Origin: Flavobacterium aestivum
Lineage (GTDB): Bacteria > Bacteroidota > Bacteroidia > Flavobacteriales > Flavobacteriaceae
Direction: 5' to 3'
Assembly (NCBI RefSeq): GCF_026870175.2
Contig: NZ_CP113977.2
Span: forward strand, 1,488,001-1,552,000
DNA length: 64,000 nucleotides
A model generated the notes under the pieces. The model made no database searches, was not told where the DNA came from, and was given only the letters and a program-made list of their open reading frames with translations. The translations under genes were made by a program, and so were the position numbers. Shown here one piece after another: positions 8,481 to 17,161 of this stretch (positions are counted from its first letter, which is position 1; each line of letters opens with the position of its first letter).

Positions 8481-8764
8481 TATAATACGTCTTTAAATTC
8501 GGGAGTTTTGTCAAATACTTTTTTTGCAAAAGGGCAAAGCGGTATAATTTTAATATTTTTTTCTCGGGCATATTCTACTGCTTTGGCCACCAGTTTTTTT
8601 CCATAACCTTTTCCGTTATTACCTTCGTTTACTTCGGTATGGTCTATTATGATTTTATCCGGACCGGCAAACACAAAAGTCATTTTGGCTTCGGTTTTAC
8701 CATTAACGTCTATGTGGAAAAAACCTTTTCTATCGTTTATTTCTAATTGTACTTCTTCGTTCAT
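8480..8764 (-). CDS. yjdJ: YjdJ-like small GNAT N-acetyltransferase
   Basis: 94 residues, the minimal GNAT type (Acetyltransf_CG). Visible: beta strands AKMTFVFAGPDKIIIDHTEV, the acetyl-CoA pyrophosphate loop NNGKGYGKKLVAKAVEYARE (about 49-68), and IIPLCPFAKKVFDKTPEF at the C-terminus, the signature of this subfamily. First gene of the operon with osmC and yjdI. The small size is normal for the group. The acceptor is unknown in any organism as far as I know. Confidence 0.9.
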   Translation of the reverse strand: MNEEVQLEINDRKGFFHIDVNGKTEAKMTFVFAGPDKIIIDHTEVNEGNNGKGYGKKLVAKAVEYAREKNIKIIPLCPFAKKVFDKTPEFKDVL

Positions 8765-8823
8765 TTTTTTTAAAAGTTGATAAGTTACTGAGATGCTGAG
8801 TTTTTAAGTTTTTTTTAAAGTAC

Positions 8824-8865
8824 CTAAGTCTCTAAGTTTTTAATCTTAGAAACTTAGAGTCTTAG
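8824..8865. repeat. intergenic inverted repeat between pirin and yjdJ genes
   Basis: CTAAGTCTCTAAGTTT (8824-8839) pairs with AAACTTAGAGTCTTAG (8850-8865), one mismatch. The 12-mer CTTAGAAACTTA in it recurs at 58147-58158, in another hairpin. Confidence 0.65.
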
Positions 8866-8881
8866 AATCTTAGCACCTTAA

Positions 8882-9598
8882 TTAATATCCCATTGGAATT
8901 TCCATTAATAGAAATTTTGAGTCTGTTGTCGCTTTGATGTCTAAAGCTTTAAAATCAGTTATGCCCAAACCATCACGGGTTTCCAATTCCTGATCGTCAA
9001 CAGTAATTTTTCCTGAAATTACAAAGATATAAATACCGTTTCCTTCTTTTTTTAGCTCATATTTTTTAGAAAAACCAGCGCTAAAATCGGCTAAATGAAA
9101 CCAAGCATCTTGGTGAATCCAAACTCCGGCATCATCAGAATTTGGAGATAATATTTGGGCAAAATTATTTTTTTGTTCAGTAGTGTCTAAAGTAATTTGT
9201 TGGTAACGAGGTTCAACGTTTCTTGTTTTTGGGAATAACCAAATTTGGAAAAGTTTTGTGCGTTGATCAGCGTTTGGATTGAATTCACTGTGTTGGATTC
9301 CAGTTCCGGCACTCATTACCTGAACATCACCTGTTTTTATGGTAGCTGCATTACCCATACTGTCTTTGTGAGCCAAATCGCCTTCAAGTGGAATGGTGAT
9401 GATTTCCATATTGTCATGCGGATGTGTACCAAAACCCATTCCGGCTGCAATAGTATCGTCATTCAAAACGCGTAAAGCACCAAATTGAACTCTATCCGGA
9501 TTGTACCAACTTGCAAAGCTAAAACTATGATAAGCATTTAACCATCCGTGATCTGCGTGTCCTCTTGTATCGGCTTTGTGTAAAACTGTATTTTTCAT
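8882..9598 (-). CDS. pirin family protein
   Basis: 238-residue bicupin of the YhhW/pirin type, an iron-binding beta-barrel family; some members degrade quercetin and others are redox sensors. Visible: the N-terminal RGHADHGWLNAYHSFSFASWY, the metal motif GFGTHPHDNMEIITIPLEG with its His residues and Glu (about 56-70), VMSAGTGIQHSEFNP completing the metal site, and a shorter C-terminal cupin. Length is normal for the single-metal type. Function here is not shown by context; the Crp/Fnr gene upstream is on the same strand and could relate to it. Confidence 0.92.
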   Translation of the reverse strand: MKNTVLHKADTRGHADHGWLNAYHSFSFASWYNPDRVQFGALRVLNDDTIAAGMGFGTHPHDNMEIITIPLEGDLAHKDSMGNAATIKTGDVQVMSAGTGIQHSEFNPNADQRTKLFQIWLFPKTRNVEPRYQQITLDTTEQKNNFAQILSPNSDDAGVWIHQDAWFHLADFSAGFSKKYELKKEGNGIYIFVISGKITVDDQELETRDGLGITDFKALDIKATTDSKFLLMEIPMGY

Positions 9599-9707
9599 GA
9601 TATATAAATTTAGTGATTTTTGTTATACAAATTTACAATCGTTTTGGGCGGAGGACACTTAATCTAGATTAAGAAAGAAAACTTCCGGTTTTTTAGGTTT
9701 TAACGGA

Positions 9708-9738
9708 GACCTAACAGGTTTTTAAAACCTGTTAGGTC
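9708..9738. repeat. palindrome with AACAGGTTTTTAAAACCTGTT core
   Basis: GACCTAACAGGTTTT and AAAACCTGTTAGGTC are perfect 15-base complements with one base between them. This palindrome type is widely scattered in flavobacterial intergenic DNA from general knowledge; here it sits in a 231-base gap between two minus-strand genes. Confidence 0.7.
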
Positions 9739-9829
9739 TAACTAATATGATGAATAGTAGTAATTTAATTTTAATCCTTGATTAGTATTATTACTAAACA
9801 CAACTAATTACTAAATAATTGACCACCAC

Positions 9830-10408
9830 TTACTGCTTTTTCAGCAATCTGGATTTCATTTTACTAAAAAACTCAGGCGTAACACCTAAATAGGATGCGA
9901 TTTGTTTTTGAGCAACTTTCTGAATGAGTGTAGGGTACTTTTTGCAGAATTTCTCAAAACGTTCTTCGGCGGTTAAGCTTAGATTGTCCATTAATCGTTC
10001 TTGGTTGGCAACTAATGAGTTTTCTGTAAGTATTCTAAAGAAACGTTCCAGCTTAGGAATTTCCCGATACAGTATTTCTTGGTTTTCTTTGGATAATAAA
10101 ACGACTTCAGCATCTTCCAGAACTTCTATGAATAGATTGCCCGGCTTTTGCGAAAGCAAACTGTACATGTCTCCAATCCACCAACCTTGGCAGGCAAAAC
10201 TCAATACGTGTTCTACGATATTATCATTGATATTGAAACTGCGTAAGATTCCCGAATTTACAAAATAGGAATATTTGCAGATTTCGCCACTATTCAATAA
10301 AATGGTTTTGGCTTTGTAATGATGTGTTTCCGTTTTGGACAGAAAGAGTTCTTGTTCTTCTGGTGTTAAAGTAGTGTGCTTATTGATGTTTTCGAGAATT
10401 GTCTTCAT
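9830..10408 (-). CDS. Crp/Fnr family transcriptional regulator
   Basis: 192 residues: an N-terminal cyclic-nucleotide-binding-like beta-roll (about 20-115, with HYKAKTILLNSGEICKYSYFVNSGILR) and a C-terminal helix-turn-helix (KQIASYLGVTPEFFSKMKSRLLKK). Few glycines/arginines of the true cAMP site are present and there is no Fnr cysteine cluster, so the signal is unknown. This short group is common in Bacteroidota beside small metabolic or redox genes. Upstream of the pirin gene on the same strand, with 230 bases and a palindrome between them. Confidence 0.9.
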   Translation of the reverse strand: MKTILENINKHTTLTPEEQELFLSKTETHHYKAKTILLNSGEICKYSYFVNSGILRSFNINDNIVEHVLSFACQGWWIGDMYSLLSQKPGNLFIEVLEDAEVVLLSKENQEILYREIPKLERFFRILTENSLVANQERLMDNLSLTAEERFEKFCKKYPTLIQKVAQKQIASYLGVTPEFFSKMKSRLLKKQ

Positions 10409-10512
10409 TCTTCCAAAAGTACAATTATTTCTGTAAAATAATAAACATAAAAAGCCTACAGGAAAGTATTGTTCTTTCAGGTTTTTGGATTATGTACAAA
10501 GCTATAAAACTG

Positions 10513-10578
10513 TCTCGCAAAGTCGCGAAGACGTAAAGTTTAGAACTTATTTCTTTGAGTCTTCGTGGCTTTGCGAGA
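10513..10578. repeat. long imperfect hairpin repeat (TCTCGCAAAG type)
   Basis: TCTCGCAAAGTCGCGAAGAC (10513 on) pairs with GTCTTCGTGGCTTTGCGAGA (ending 10578); about 26-base arms with four mismatches and a 14-base loop. Intergenic, not at a gene end, and typical in look of dispersed flavobacterial repeats. Confidence 0.65.
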
Positions 10579-10588
10579 ATTATATCTA

Positions 10589-10622
10589 AAAAAAAACCTG
10601 CAAGAAACTTTGTTCTTACAGG
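10589..10622 (-). terminator. terminator after the bestrophin gene
   Basis: ACCTGCAAGAA and TTCTTACAGGT form an 11-bp stem (one G.T), with an A run at left that becomes a T run on the minus strand. Confidence 0.75.
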
Positions 10623-10650
10623 TCATGTGGGAAAGACTCAATTATTTAAG

Positions 10651-11607
10651 TTATAAAATATAATAGTCTTCTTTGCTTTGTTTCGCGTGTACGGAATGCG
10701 AATTGGACTCAAAATGTTCCGATTTATTAGAAAATTCATCGTTGTATTCATTAACCATCTGCATTAAGTTTTTTTCAATGTTTTTAGCAATTGTAGAAAC
10801 TGGAGTGTCAGTTGGTTTGTTTTCGAATGGATCCTGAAGATGAATTGCCATTTTTTCGACTAAGAAAAAAGCTGCCGCTATAATAGTTACTAATGGTATT
10901 TCTAACCAACGCAACATAGTCGGTAAACTAAACGGTAACAAAATAATGAATAAATAGATAGTCATGTGAATGTATAGCCCGTATGTAGTTGGAAAAATTG
11001 TTGTTTTTATACGTTCAGATTTTCCCATGTGATCGCAAAAATTAGTCAGCGTTCGATCTAATTCGATTTGCTGAAAAGCATTTATTTTTTCCTCACGAAG
11101 AGCATCTTTTAGATCTTTTCCATGCAACATTAATAATGCATTAGGAACATGTTTGTGTTTTTTAACATAGTCAAATTCTTCGGGTGTCAATAATCCTTTG
11201 ATAGGTTTATATACATTTTCTCCTCTCAAAGCATTTCCTAAAGCATAACACCATGCAACTTGTCTTTTTGCCATTTTTTCAATGAAATTATTGGCTTCAA
11301 TCGAAAAAATAGGGTCTTTGTAATAGGTAATAAGTTGTCTTACCAGCGATCTGGAATCGTTAGTAATGGCTCCCCAGATAATTCGTGCTTCCCACCAACG
11401 ATCATAGGCTTGGTTGGATTTGAATGCAAGTAATAATGAAATTACGGTTCCGATTACAGAAGGTATCGCCAACGGAATTTCAGTATTTAGTTCGGGATTA
11501 AGCCTATGAAAAATATCAAATAAGCAAGTATATGCCAGTACTATTATAAGTTCAAATTTAATTTTGCCTAATATATAACTTAGGGGGATTCTCTTTTTTA
11601 ATAGCAT
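10651..11607 (-). CDS. bestrophin family ion channel
   Basis: 318-residue membrane protein of the bestrophin/UPF0187 family, pentameric channels for anions or cations. Visible: the N-terminal RIPLSYILGKIKFELIIVLAYTCLFDIFH helix, SVIGTVISLLLAFKSNQAYDRWWEARIIWGAI (second helix and the family-signature N.AYDRWWEAR), and two C-terminal helices, LYIHMTIYLFIILLPFSLP and LVTIIAAAFFLVEKMAIHLQDPFENKPTDTP. The DPFE..PTDTP end motif is the family signature. It follows the UspA-like gene by 12 bases and is surely cotranscribed with it, suggesting a stress or osmotic link. Ion selectivity is not readable. Confidence 0.93.
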   Translation of the reverse strand: MLLKKRIPLSYILGKIKFELIIVLAYTCLFDIFHRLNPELNTEIPLAIPSVIGTVISLLLAFKSNQAYDRWWEARIIWGAITNDSRSLVRQLITYYKDPIFSIEANNFIEKMAKRQVAWCYALGNALRGENVYKPIKGLLTPEEFDYVKKHKHVPNALLMLHGKDLKDALREEKINAFQQIELDRTLTNFCDHMGKSERIKTTIFPTTYGLYIHMTIYLFIILLPFSLPTMLRWLEIPLVTIIAAAFFLVEKMAIHLQDPFENKPTDTPVSTIAKNIEKNLMQMVNEYNDEFSNKSEHFESNSHSVHAKQSKEDYYIL

Positions 11608-11619
11608 AATGTAATTGTA

Positions 11620-12342
11620 TTAGACGGTTTCTTCATGTAGAGATAAAACCGGTATGTCAAAATGTTGATTTAGTTGGTTCTGTTTTTTGCTTTTGATCTT
11701 TGACCTTTCTGAACTACGGGTTTCAATTACAAAATCAATATCATTTTTTGATAAAACTTCTTTCAATAGGGAATTGATGTATTCTGAAGTTTCCTGTTCC
11801 TTTTTTAGAACTTGACTTATTTTTTGCAATGGAAATTGATCTTGCATATAGTGTTGTATATCGTCAATATTTAAACGGGAATATGCATTTTCTAAATAAA
11901 TTGCTTTGTTCAGTTGGGTAGTATGGTCGCTGATAAGGCGTAAAATTGGTGTTTTTTGATTTTCAAGAATCTGTACCAAATTAGTATGTACCGTTTTTTT
12001 ACTTGTGATTACTGAGTTGGTCAGTAGAACTAAGTCAACGGAATGAAACTGCAGAAAGTTTTTTAAAAGAGGCGAGGTGATTCCAGACTGACGTTTGAAT
12101 TCTAATTTGCAATTGGGGAATTTTTCAATTAAATCACGACAATTATCTAAAACGTCTAATTCTTTGTGAGTTATTAGACTGTCTTGTTCTCTTAGGTATT
12201 GAGCGGCTGAGAAAGAATTAATTTCATCAGTAACTAAAAAAAGAATGATTTTTGCATTTTCATTTTTAGAATGATTGATGGCTGTTTTAACTGCTGCAAT
12301 TGTATCAGGAGTTAGTAGTGTAGGGATTAAAAAGTTTTTCAT
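11620..12342 (-). CDS. UspA-like universal stress protein
   Basis: 240 residues. The N-terminus (MKNFLIPTLLTPDTIAAVKTAINHSK) and the DLVLLTNSV strand near residue 110 follow the universal stress protein fold, and the C-terminal half looks like a weakly conserved second unit (DIDFVIETRSS, IPVLSLHE). The nucleotide-binding G-x2-G-x9-G(S/T) motif is not evident, so ATP binding is doubtful. It lies 12 bases ahead of the bestrophin gene and 76 bases after a histidine kinase gene on the same strand. Assignment rests on fold pattern rather than a strong signature. Confidence 0.65.
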   Translation of the reverse strand: MKNFLIPTLLTPDTIAAVKTAINHSKNENAKIILFLVTDEINSFSAAQYLREQDSLITHKELDVLDNCRDLIEKFPNCKLEFKRQSGITSPLLKNFLQFHSVDLVLLTNSVITSKKTVHTNLVQILENQKTPILRLISDHTTQLNKAIYLENAYSRLNIDDIQHYMQDQFPLQKISQVLKKEQETSEYINSLLKEVLSKNDIDFVIETRSSERSKIKSKKQNQLNQHFDIPVLSLHEETV

Positions 12343-12418
12343 AAGTACATCTGTTTTTTTGTACTTGCAAAGTAAATCCTGCTACATTAGAGCCAGTTTA
12401 AAATGAGATTAGAAAATC

Positions 12419-13810
12419 CTAAGAATCAACATTAGAATTTTTAATGTTGGATTTTTTGAACAAAATAGTCACGATTGTCCCTTTGTTTTTTTCGGATTGA
12501 ATCTGTAATTCACCGTTGTGCATTCGGATAATTTTCATTGCCAACGGCAAGCCTAGACCGTAACCAATGTATTTACTGGCTTCTTTTCCTCTGAAAAAAG
12601 GTTCGTAAAGATGCGGGATATCTTCTGATGGAATTCCAATCCCAATATCACTAATTATAATCTTGATGTTGTCTTTGGTTGCACTAAGATTAACAAAAAC
12701 TTCTTTATTGTCAGAGTATTTTACACCATTTGAAATGATGTTGTTTATAGCCAATTCCAGTAAGTTTTTGTTACACGGAATGGATAAATAATTACTGTCT
12801 TTTGCAGAGACATCCAGTTTGATACTTACTTTATTATCCGGAAAAAAAGTGTCTAAGTCTGTTTTTACTTCAAATAGCAAATCGTCCATGCGAACCACAT
12901 TTTGGACTTGTTTGGTTCCATCGTAACCAGTTTGAGTAAGTTTTAGAAGACTCTCGGTTAAACTTCCTAATTTAGACGATTGCCTGTGAATATTTTCTAA
13001 TGAAGTGATATATTCCTCTTTTTCTCGTTCTTTCAGAAGCATAATTTCAGCTTCGGCAATAATGGTAGTAATTGGTGTTTTAAGTTCGTGAGAAGCGTTA
13101 TTGATAAAATTGGTCTGAATTTCAAATGATGTTTCCAGTCGGTCCAGCATATCGTTGAAGGTCGAAGTCAAATCGGCTATTTCACCAGTATTTCCATCAT
13201 TTTGGAGTCTTCGGGATAAATTTGAAGCACTAATTCTTTTTACCTCTTTTGCTATATTCGAAACAGGAATTATTACTTTTTTGGCTAATAATCTTCCTAG
13301 AAAAAAGGATAAAATAAAGAAAACTACAATTCCAAGAATCATAATTCTTAAAATATAAACGGTTGTAAGATGTCCTTTTCGGTCAACAGCTGCAATGATA
13401 ACAATATATTTTTGGTCGTTCTCAGTAAAAATTTGACCTAAGTAATATTTGTTGTTTATCTCAAAGGATTCTTTTCCGTTTTTTAAAACATTAGTATAGA
13501 ATTCGTTGGGTAAGTTTAATTTGGTATTGTATTCGAAAGTGTTTTGACTATTTACTTTAAGGACAAAATCTTCTTCTTGAATTAATTCTTCTAAACCATT
13601 TTTTTTAAGTTGCTTGTAATACTTAATTTTTTCAGGGTCTTTCTGAAAATGGATCGAAGCAACAATTTTTGCACGATCTTCCAAACGTTTTAAAAAGTAA
13701 TATTGGTTGTTGCTTCTAAATAAGTAAAATACTAAAACACACAACAGAATGGTGCTAATAGACGAAAGAATAACGTAGGAATAAGTGATTTTCTTTTTAA
13801 TATTAGTCAT
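12419..13810 (-). CDS. sensor histidine kinase (HAMP, HisKA, HATPase)
   Basis: 463 residues. Domains in order: TM helix about 10-32, extracytoplasmic sensor about 33-150, second TM about 152-175, HAMP (AKKVIIPVSNIAKEVKRIS), HisKA with phospho-acceptor His241 in NNASHELKTPITT, and an HATPase with N box NNIISNGVKYS, DIGIGIP and GYGLGLPLAMKI. The open frame reaches 13834, but the ATG at 13810 (MTNIKKK) overlaps the response regulator by 8 bases and is the natural translational-coupling start. It phosphorylates the regulator next to it. Signal unknown. Confidence 0.94.
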   Translation of the reverse strand: MTNIKKKITYSYVILSSISTILLCVLVFYLFRSNNQYYFLKRLEDRAKIVASIHFQKDPEKIKYYKQLKKNGLEELIQEEDFVLKVNSQNTFEYNTKLNLPNEFYTNVLKNGKESFEINNKYYLGQIFTENDQKYIVIIAAVDRKGHLTTVYILRIMILGIVVFFILSFFLGRLLAKKVIIPVSNIAKEVKRISASNLSRRLQNDGNTGEIADLTSTFNDMLDRLETSFEIQTNFINNASHELKTPITTIIAEAEIMLLKEREKEEYITSLENIHRQSSKLGSLTESLLKLTQTGYDGTKQVQNVVRMDDLLFEVKTDLDTFFPDNKVSIKLDVSAKDSNYLSIPCNKNLLELAINNIISNGVKYSDNKEVFVNLSATKDNIKIIISDIGIGIPSEDIPHLYEPFFRGKEASKYIGYGLGLPLAMKIIRMHNGELQIQSEKNKGTIVTILFKKSNIKNSNVDS

Positions 13811-14486
13811 TTTCAGTCTGTAATAAATAACCAAAACCTTTGATGGTTTGAATCATTTTGGTGTTATACGGTTTGTCGATTTTTTTTCTCAAATAATTAA
13901 TGTACACATCTACAACATTGGTGTTCATGTCAAAACTGATGTCCCAAACATTGTCAAGAATTTGATTTCGAGAAACGATTGTTCCCTTGTTTTTAGCTAA
14001 ATAGTATAGTAGTTTGAATTCTTTATGTGTCAAAAGTATGGGATTTCCATTTCGATGTACCGATTTGGTTTTGCCATTTATTTCTAAGTCCTCTAGTTTT
14101 ATGATGTCGGGTTTTTGAGTGTCTAAATTGGCTCGTCTTGCTAAAGCCATGACCCTAGCATTGAGTTCTGAGAATTTAAATGGTTTTACTAAATAATCAT
14201 CGGCACCGTTTTCTAACCCGTTTACGATATTTTCAGAAGTTCCCAATGCCGTTAATAGAAGAATGGGAACAAAGTTTTTGATAGCTCTTAATCTTCGGCA
14301 AATCTCTATTCCGTTAATTTTCGGAAGCATTACATCCAAAATAACTACATCAAAATCGTTGTTCTGAATCATTTCTAAGGCAGTTTCTCCGTCAAGACAG
14401 ACACTTACCTCAAAATTATTTTCGGTAAATCCTTTTCTTAAAACGGATAACAAATTAGGTTCATCTTCGACAATCAATAATTTCAT
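13803..14486 (-). CDS. OmpR/PhoB family response regulator
   Basis: 227 residues: receiver domain (acidic pocket VEDEP, phospho-acceptor Asp51 in VILDVMLPKING, Lys in YLVKPF) and a winged-helix output domain from about 128 with LTHKEFKLLYYLAKNKGTIVSR and DVYINYLRKKID. First gene of the pair with the kinase, with overlap. Downstream, same strand, lie the UspA-like and bestrophin genes, plausible targets, but no operator was identified. Confidence 0.95.
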   Translation of the reverse strand: MKLLIVEDEPNLLSVLRKGFTENNFEVSVCLDGETALEMIQNNDFDVVILDVMLPKINGIEICRRLRAIKNFVPILLLTALGTSENIVNGLENGADDYLVKPFKFSELNARVMALARRANLDTQKPDIIKLEDLEINGKTKSVHRNGNPILLTHKEFKLLYYLAKNKGTIVSRNQILDNVWDISFDMNTNVVDVYINYLRKKIDKPYNTKMIQTIKGFGYLLQTEND

Positions 14487-14679
14487 TTACAAGTGTTTGT
14501 TTTTGCAAACATAAAAAAATGAAAATGTATTTTTTAGTAAGTTGGGATTTCTTAAGTTTTTTTTTAGAAAGTTCTTTTAAAAAGATGGTTTTTTATGACA
14601 ATAAATTAAAATATAGTGTTTGCAGATTTCACTTGCATTAAGGAAAGCAGTCTAAGCTTTGTAATGAGGTGTTCTTTTT

Positions 14680-15042
14680 TTAAATCGAATAATTCTTAAA
14701 CATATAAATCCACAATAATCTAGAAAGACGAATGTTGATTGAGGCCATTGATACTATCACGAAAGCAATAATGGCAATGATTTTTAAATCGAATCTTTCT
14801 GTGAAGAATTGTTGTGCAATTAGATAAGTTGCGATTCCTTGTGCTACAGATAGCCCATAGTTTACATACATAGCTCCAAAAAAATAGCCAGGCTCTTTCT
14901 CAAATTTAAAGTGACAATGAGGGCAATATTCATTCATTTTTGGGAAACCAATGTTTAGAAATATGTTTTTTTCATTAAATACTTTGCCTTCAAGACAATG
15001 AGGGCAATGATTACTTAGGATGTGAACAAGTGTGTGTGACAT
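14680..15042 (-). CDS. DUF983 family membrane protein
   Basis: 120 residues. Visible: two Cys pairs, CPHCLEGKVF near residue 13 and YCPHCHFKFEKEPGYFFGAM near residue 39, which look like a zinc ribbon, then two TM helices (YGLSVAQGIATYLIAQQFF and LKIIAIIAFVIVSMASINIRLSRLLWIYMF). The EPGYFFGAMYVNYG segment is the DUF983 hallmark. Family function is unknown. Divergent from the AraC gene. Confidence 0.9.
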   Translation of the reverse strand: MSHTLVHILSNHCPHCLEGKVFNEKNIFLNIGFPKMNEYCPHCHFKFEKEPGYFFGAMYVNYGLSVAQGIATYLIAQQFFTERFDLKIIAIIAFVIVSMASINIRLSRLLWIYMFKNYSI

Positions 15043-15136
15043 TTTTTTTTATTTTTTTTCAAAGGTATTTTTTATTCGTGTCACAGATGTTTTCTATATT
15101 CGCTAATTATAGCACAATAAAGACATTGAAAGAGCC

Positions 15137-15997
15137 ATGAAAAAGTATCCCATTTATTCTATTCAGCGATTCAATTGTAATGCGGTTAATGATGATTTGT
15201 ATATTAATACCTTCAAGAATCACTTAATTGATCATAGTTTTGTCGAAGAGCCCCATAGACATAATTCGTATGTGTTGGTTTTTTTTACAAGAGGTTCCGG
15301 AACACATGACATCGATTTTGATACTTTTAGGATACAGCCTGGGAGTATGTTTTTTATGCAGCCCGGACAAATTCATCATTGGGATTTGTCTGATGATATT
15401 GATGGTTTTGTTATTTTTTATTCTCAAGAAATGTACAATCTCTATTTTAGACAAAAGACAATAGATGCATATCCGTTTTATCATTCATTGGGCATTTCTC
15501 CTGAAATGATTTTTGATGTAAAAGAGTCAAAAGTTATTGAGCCCTATTTCTATAATATGTTAGAGGAATATCAAGGGAATAAAATCATGAAGCAAGATAA
15601 AATCATGAACTTGTTGGATAGTATTCATATTGAAATTGCCAGAAAATACAATGAAGAATATATTCTGGAAACTCATTCCTATAATGTGAAAATCAAAAAT
15701 TTTGATGTGCTTTTGGAGAAAAATTTCTGGACAGAAAAAGCACCTTCCTTTTATGCGTCACAGCTGCATATTACGCTAAAGCATTTGAATAGGATATGCA
15801 ATGAAATCTTAAAAAAGACCACTACACAGGTTATCACGGATAGAATTATTCTGGAAGCAAAAAGAATGCTAATGGATAAAAAAAGAACAGTCAATGAAAT
15901 TGCAACAGAGTTGGGTTTCGATGACTATTCCTATTTTGTACGATTATTTAAAAAGCACACAGCAATGACGCCAACTGCTTTTAGAGGTTCTAAATAA
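15137..15997 (+). CDS. AraC family transcriptional regulator
   Basis: 286 residues: an N-terminal cupin ligand domain (HRHNSYVLVFFTRGSGTHD, then GSMFFMQPGQIHHWD) and a C-terminal double helix-turn-helix from about 185 (PSFYASQLHITLKHLNRICNEILKKTT, then VNEIATELGFDDYSYFVRLFKKHTAMTP). This cupin type usually senses a small organic ligand. Ends 3 bases before the convergent purT. Target genes unknown; the divergent DUF983 gene is the nearest candidate. Confidence 0.93.
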   Translation: MKKYPIYSIQRFNCNAVNDDLYINTFKNHLIDHSFVEEPHRHNSYVLVFFTRGSGTHDIDFDTFRIQPGSMFFMQPGQIHHWDLSDDIDGFVIFYSQEMYNLYFRQKTIDAYPFYHSLGISPEMIFDVKESKVIEPYFYNMLEEYQGNKIMKQDKIMNLLDSIHIEIARKYNEEYILETHSYNVKIKNFDVLLEKNFWTEKAPSFYASQLHITLKHLNRICNEILKKTTTQVITDRIILEAKRMLMDKKRTVNEIATELGFDDYSYFVRLFKKHTAMTPTAFRGSK

Positions 15998-16000
15998 TGA

Positions 16001-17161
16001 TTAAGAATGTACTTTAACTAATTGAGCTGCTTCTTTTGCTTTTTCTACTACTTCTTCTATTGCAGTTTCCAGAGTGTCATTGGTTAGAGCCACACCCATT
16101 CTGCGATAGGGTCTTGAAGTAGGTTTGCCAAAAATCCTAAAATCGGTTTTGGGTAAAGCCGCGATTTTCTCTATTCCTGTAAAAGTTGGATTTGTTGAAT
16201 TTTCTGAAGCTAGAATTACTGCGCTGGCTCCTGCTTTTTCTAAAGTAATTTCGAAAATTGGAAGGCTCAAAATGGCACGTAAATGCAATTCGAATTCATT
16301 AAAGTTTTGCGTTCCCGCCAAAGTAACCATTCCTGTATCGTGAGGGCGTGGTGATAGTTCAGAGAAATAAACACCGTCATCGGCAAGGAAAAATTCAACG
16401 CCAAATAATCCTGCTCCGCCTAAAGCTTCGGTAACTTTTTCGGCCATATCCTGTGCTTCGTATAGATCTTTGTCGGATACTTTTGCAGGCTGCCAGCTTT
16501 CCTGATAATCGCCACGCTCTTGTCTGTGTCCGATTGGTGGGCAAAATAAGGTAGGGTTGTTGTTTTGAACCACGGTCAATAATGTGATTTCCGAATTGAA
16601 TTTTACAAAAGCCTCGACTATAACTTCGACTACATCGCCTCTTGAGCCTTCTACAGCATATTGCCAGGCTTTGTCAATATCGGCAGCCGTTTTTATGGTT
16701 GATTGTCCTTTTCCGGAGGAAGACATTAATGGTTTTACTACGCAGGGCATTCCAACGGCTTCAACACCTTTGTGTAGTTCTTCGGCAGAAGTGGCATAGC
16801 GGTAATTGGCAGTGCGTAATCCTAGTTCTTTGGCGGCCAAATCACGAATGGCTTTTCTGTTCATGGTAAAGTTTGCTGCTTTTGCTGATGGAACTACTGT
16901 GATGCCTTGTTTTTCGTAATCGTAAAAACGCTCGGTTCTAATGGCTTCTATTTCTGGAACGATGAAATCGGGTTGGTGTTTGGCAATAATTTTGTCTAAA
17001 GCATCTCCATCGAGCATATTGATGATTTCAAAACCATGAGCTACTTGCATAGCTGGAGCGTTTTCATAACTGTCAACAGCGATTACGGTTTGCCCAATGC
17101 GCTGTGCAGCGATTGTAAATTCTTTTCCTAATTCGCCTGAGCCTAGAAGTAGTATTTTCAT
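16001..17161 (-). CDS. purT: formate-dependent phosphoribosylglycinamide formyltransferase 2
   Basis: Makes formyl-GAR from GAR, formate and ATP in purine synthesis, bypassing the folate-dependent PurN. 386 residues (usual about 390). ATP-grasp layout visible: N-terminal [15 protein letters not shown]ossmann loop, [29 protein letters not shown], the ATP-grasp loop MSSSGKGQS, and [27 protein letters not shown] with metal ligands, ending in RMGVAL. Stands alone on the minus strand, convergent with the AraC gene. High confidence. Confidence 0.95.
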   Translation of the reverse strand: MKILLLGSGELGKEFTIAAQRIGQTVIAVDSYENAPAMQVAHGFEIINMLDGDALDKIIAKHQPDFIVPEIEAIRTERFYDYEKQGITVVPSAKAANFTMNRKAIRDLAAKELGLRTANYRYATSAEELHKGVEAVGMPCVVKPLMSSSGKGQSTIKTAADIDKAWQYAVEGSRGDVVEVIVEAFVKFNSEITLLTVVQNNNPTLFCPPIGHRQERGDYQESWQPAKVSDKDLYEAQDMAEKVTEALGGAGLFGVEFFLADDGVYFSELSPRPHDTGMVTLAGTQNFNEFELHLRAILSLPIFEITLEKAGASAVILASENSTNPTFTGIEKIAALPKTDFRIFGKPTSRPYRRMGVALTNDTLETAIEEVVEKAKEAAQLVKVHS

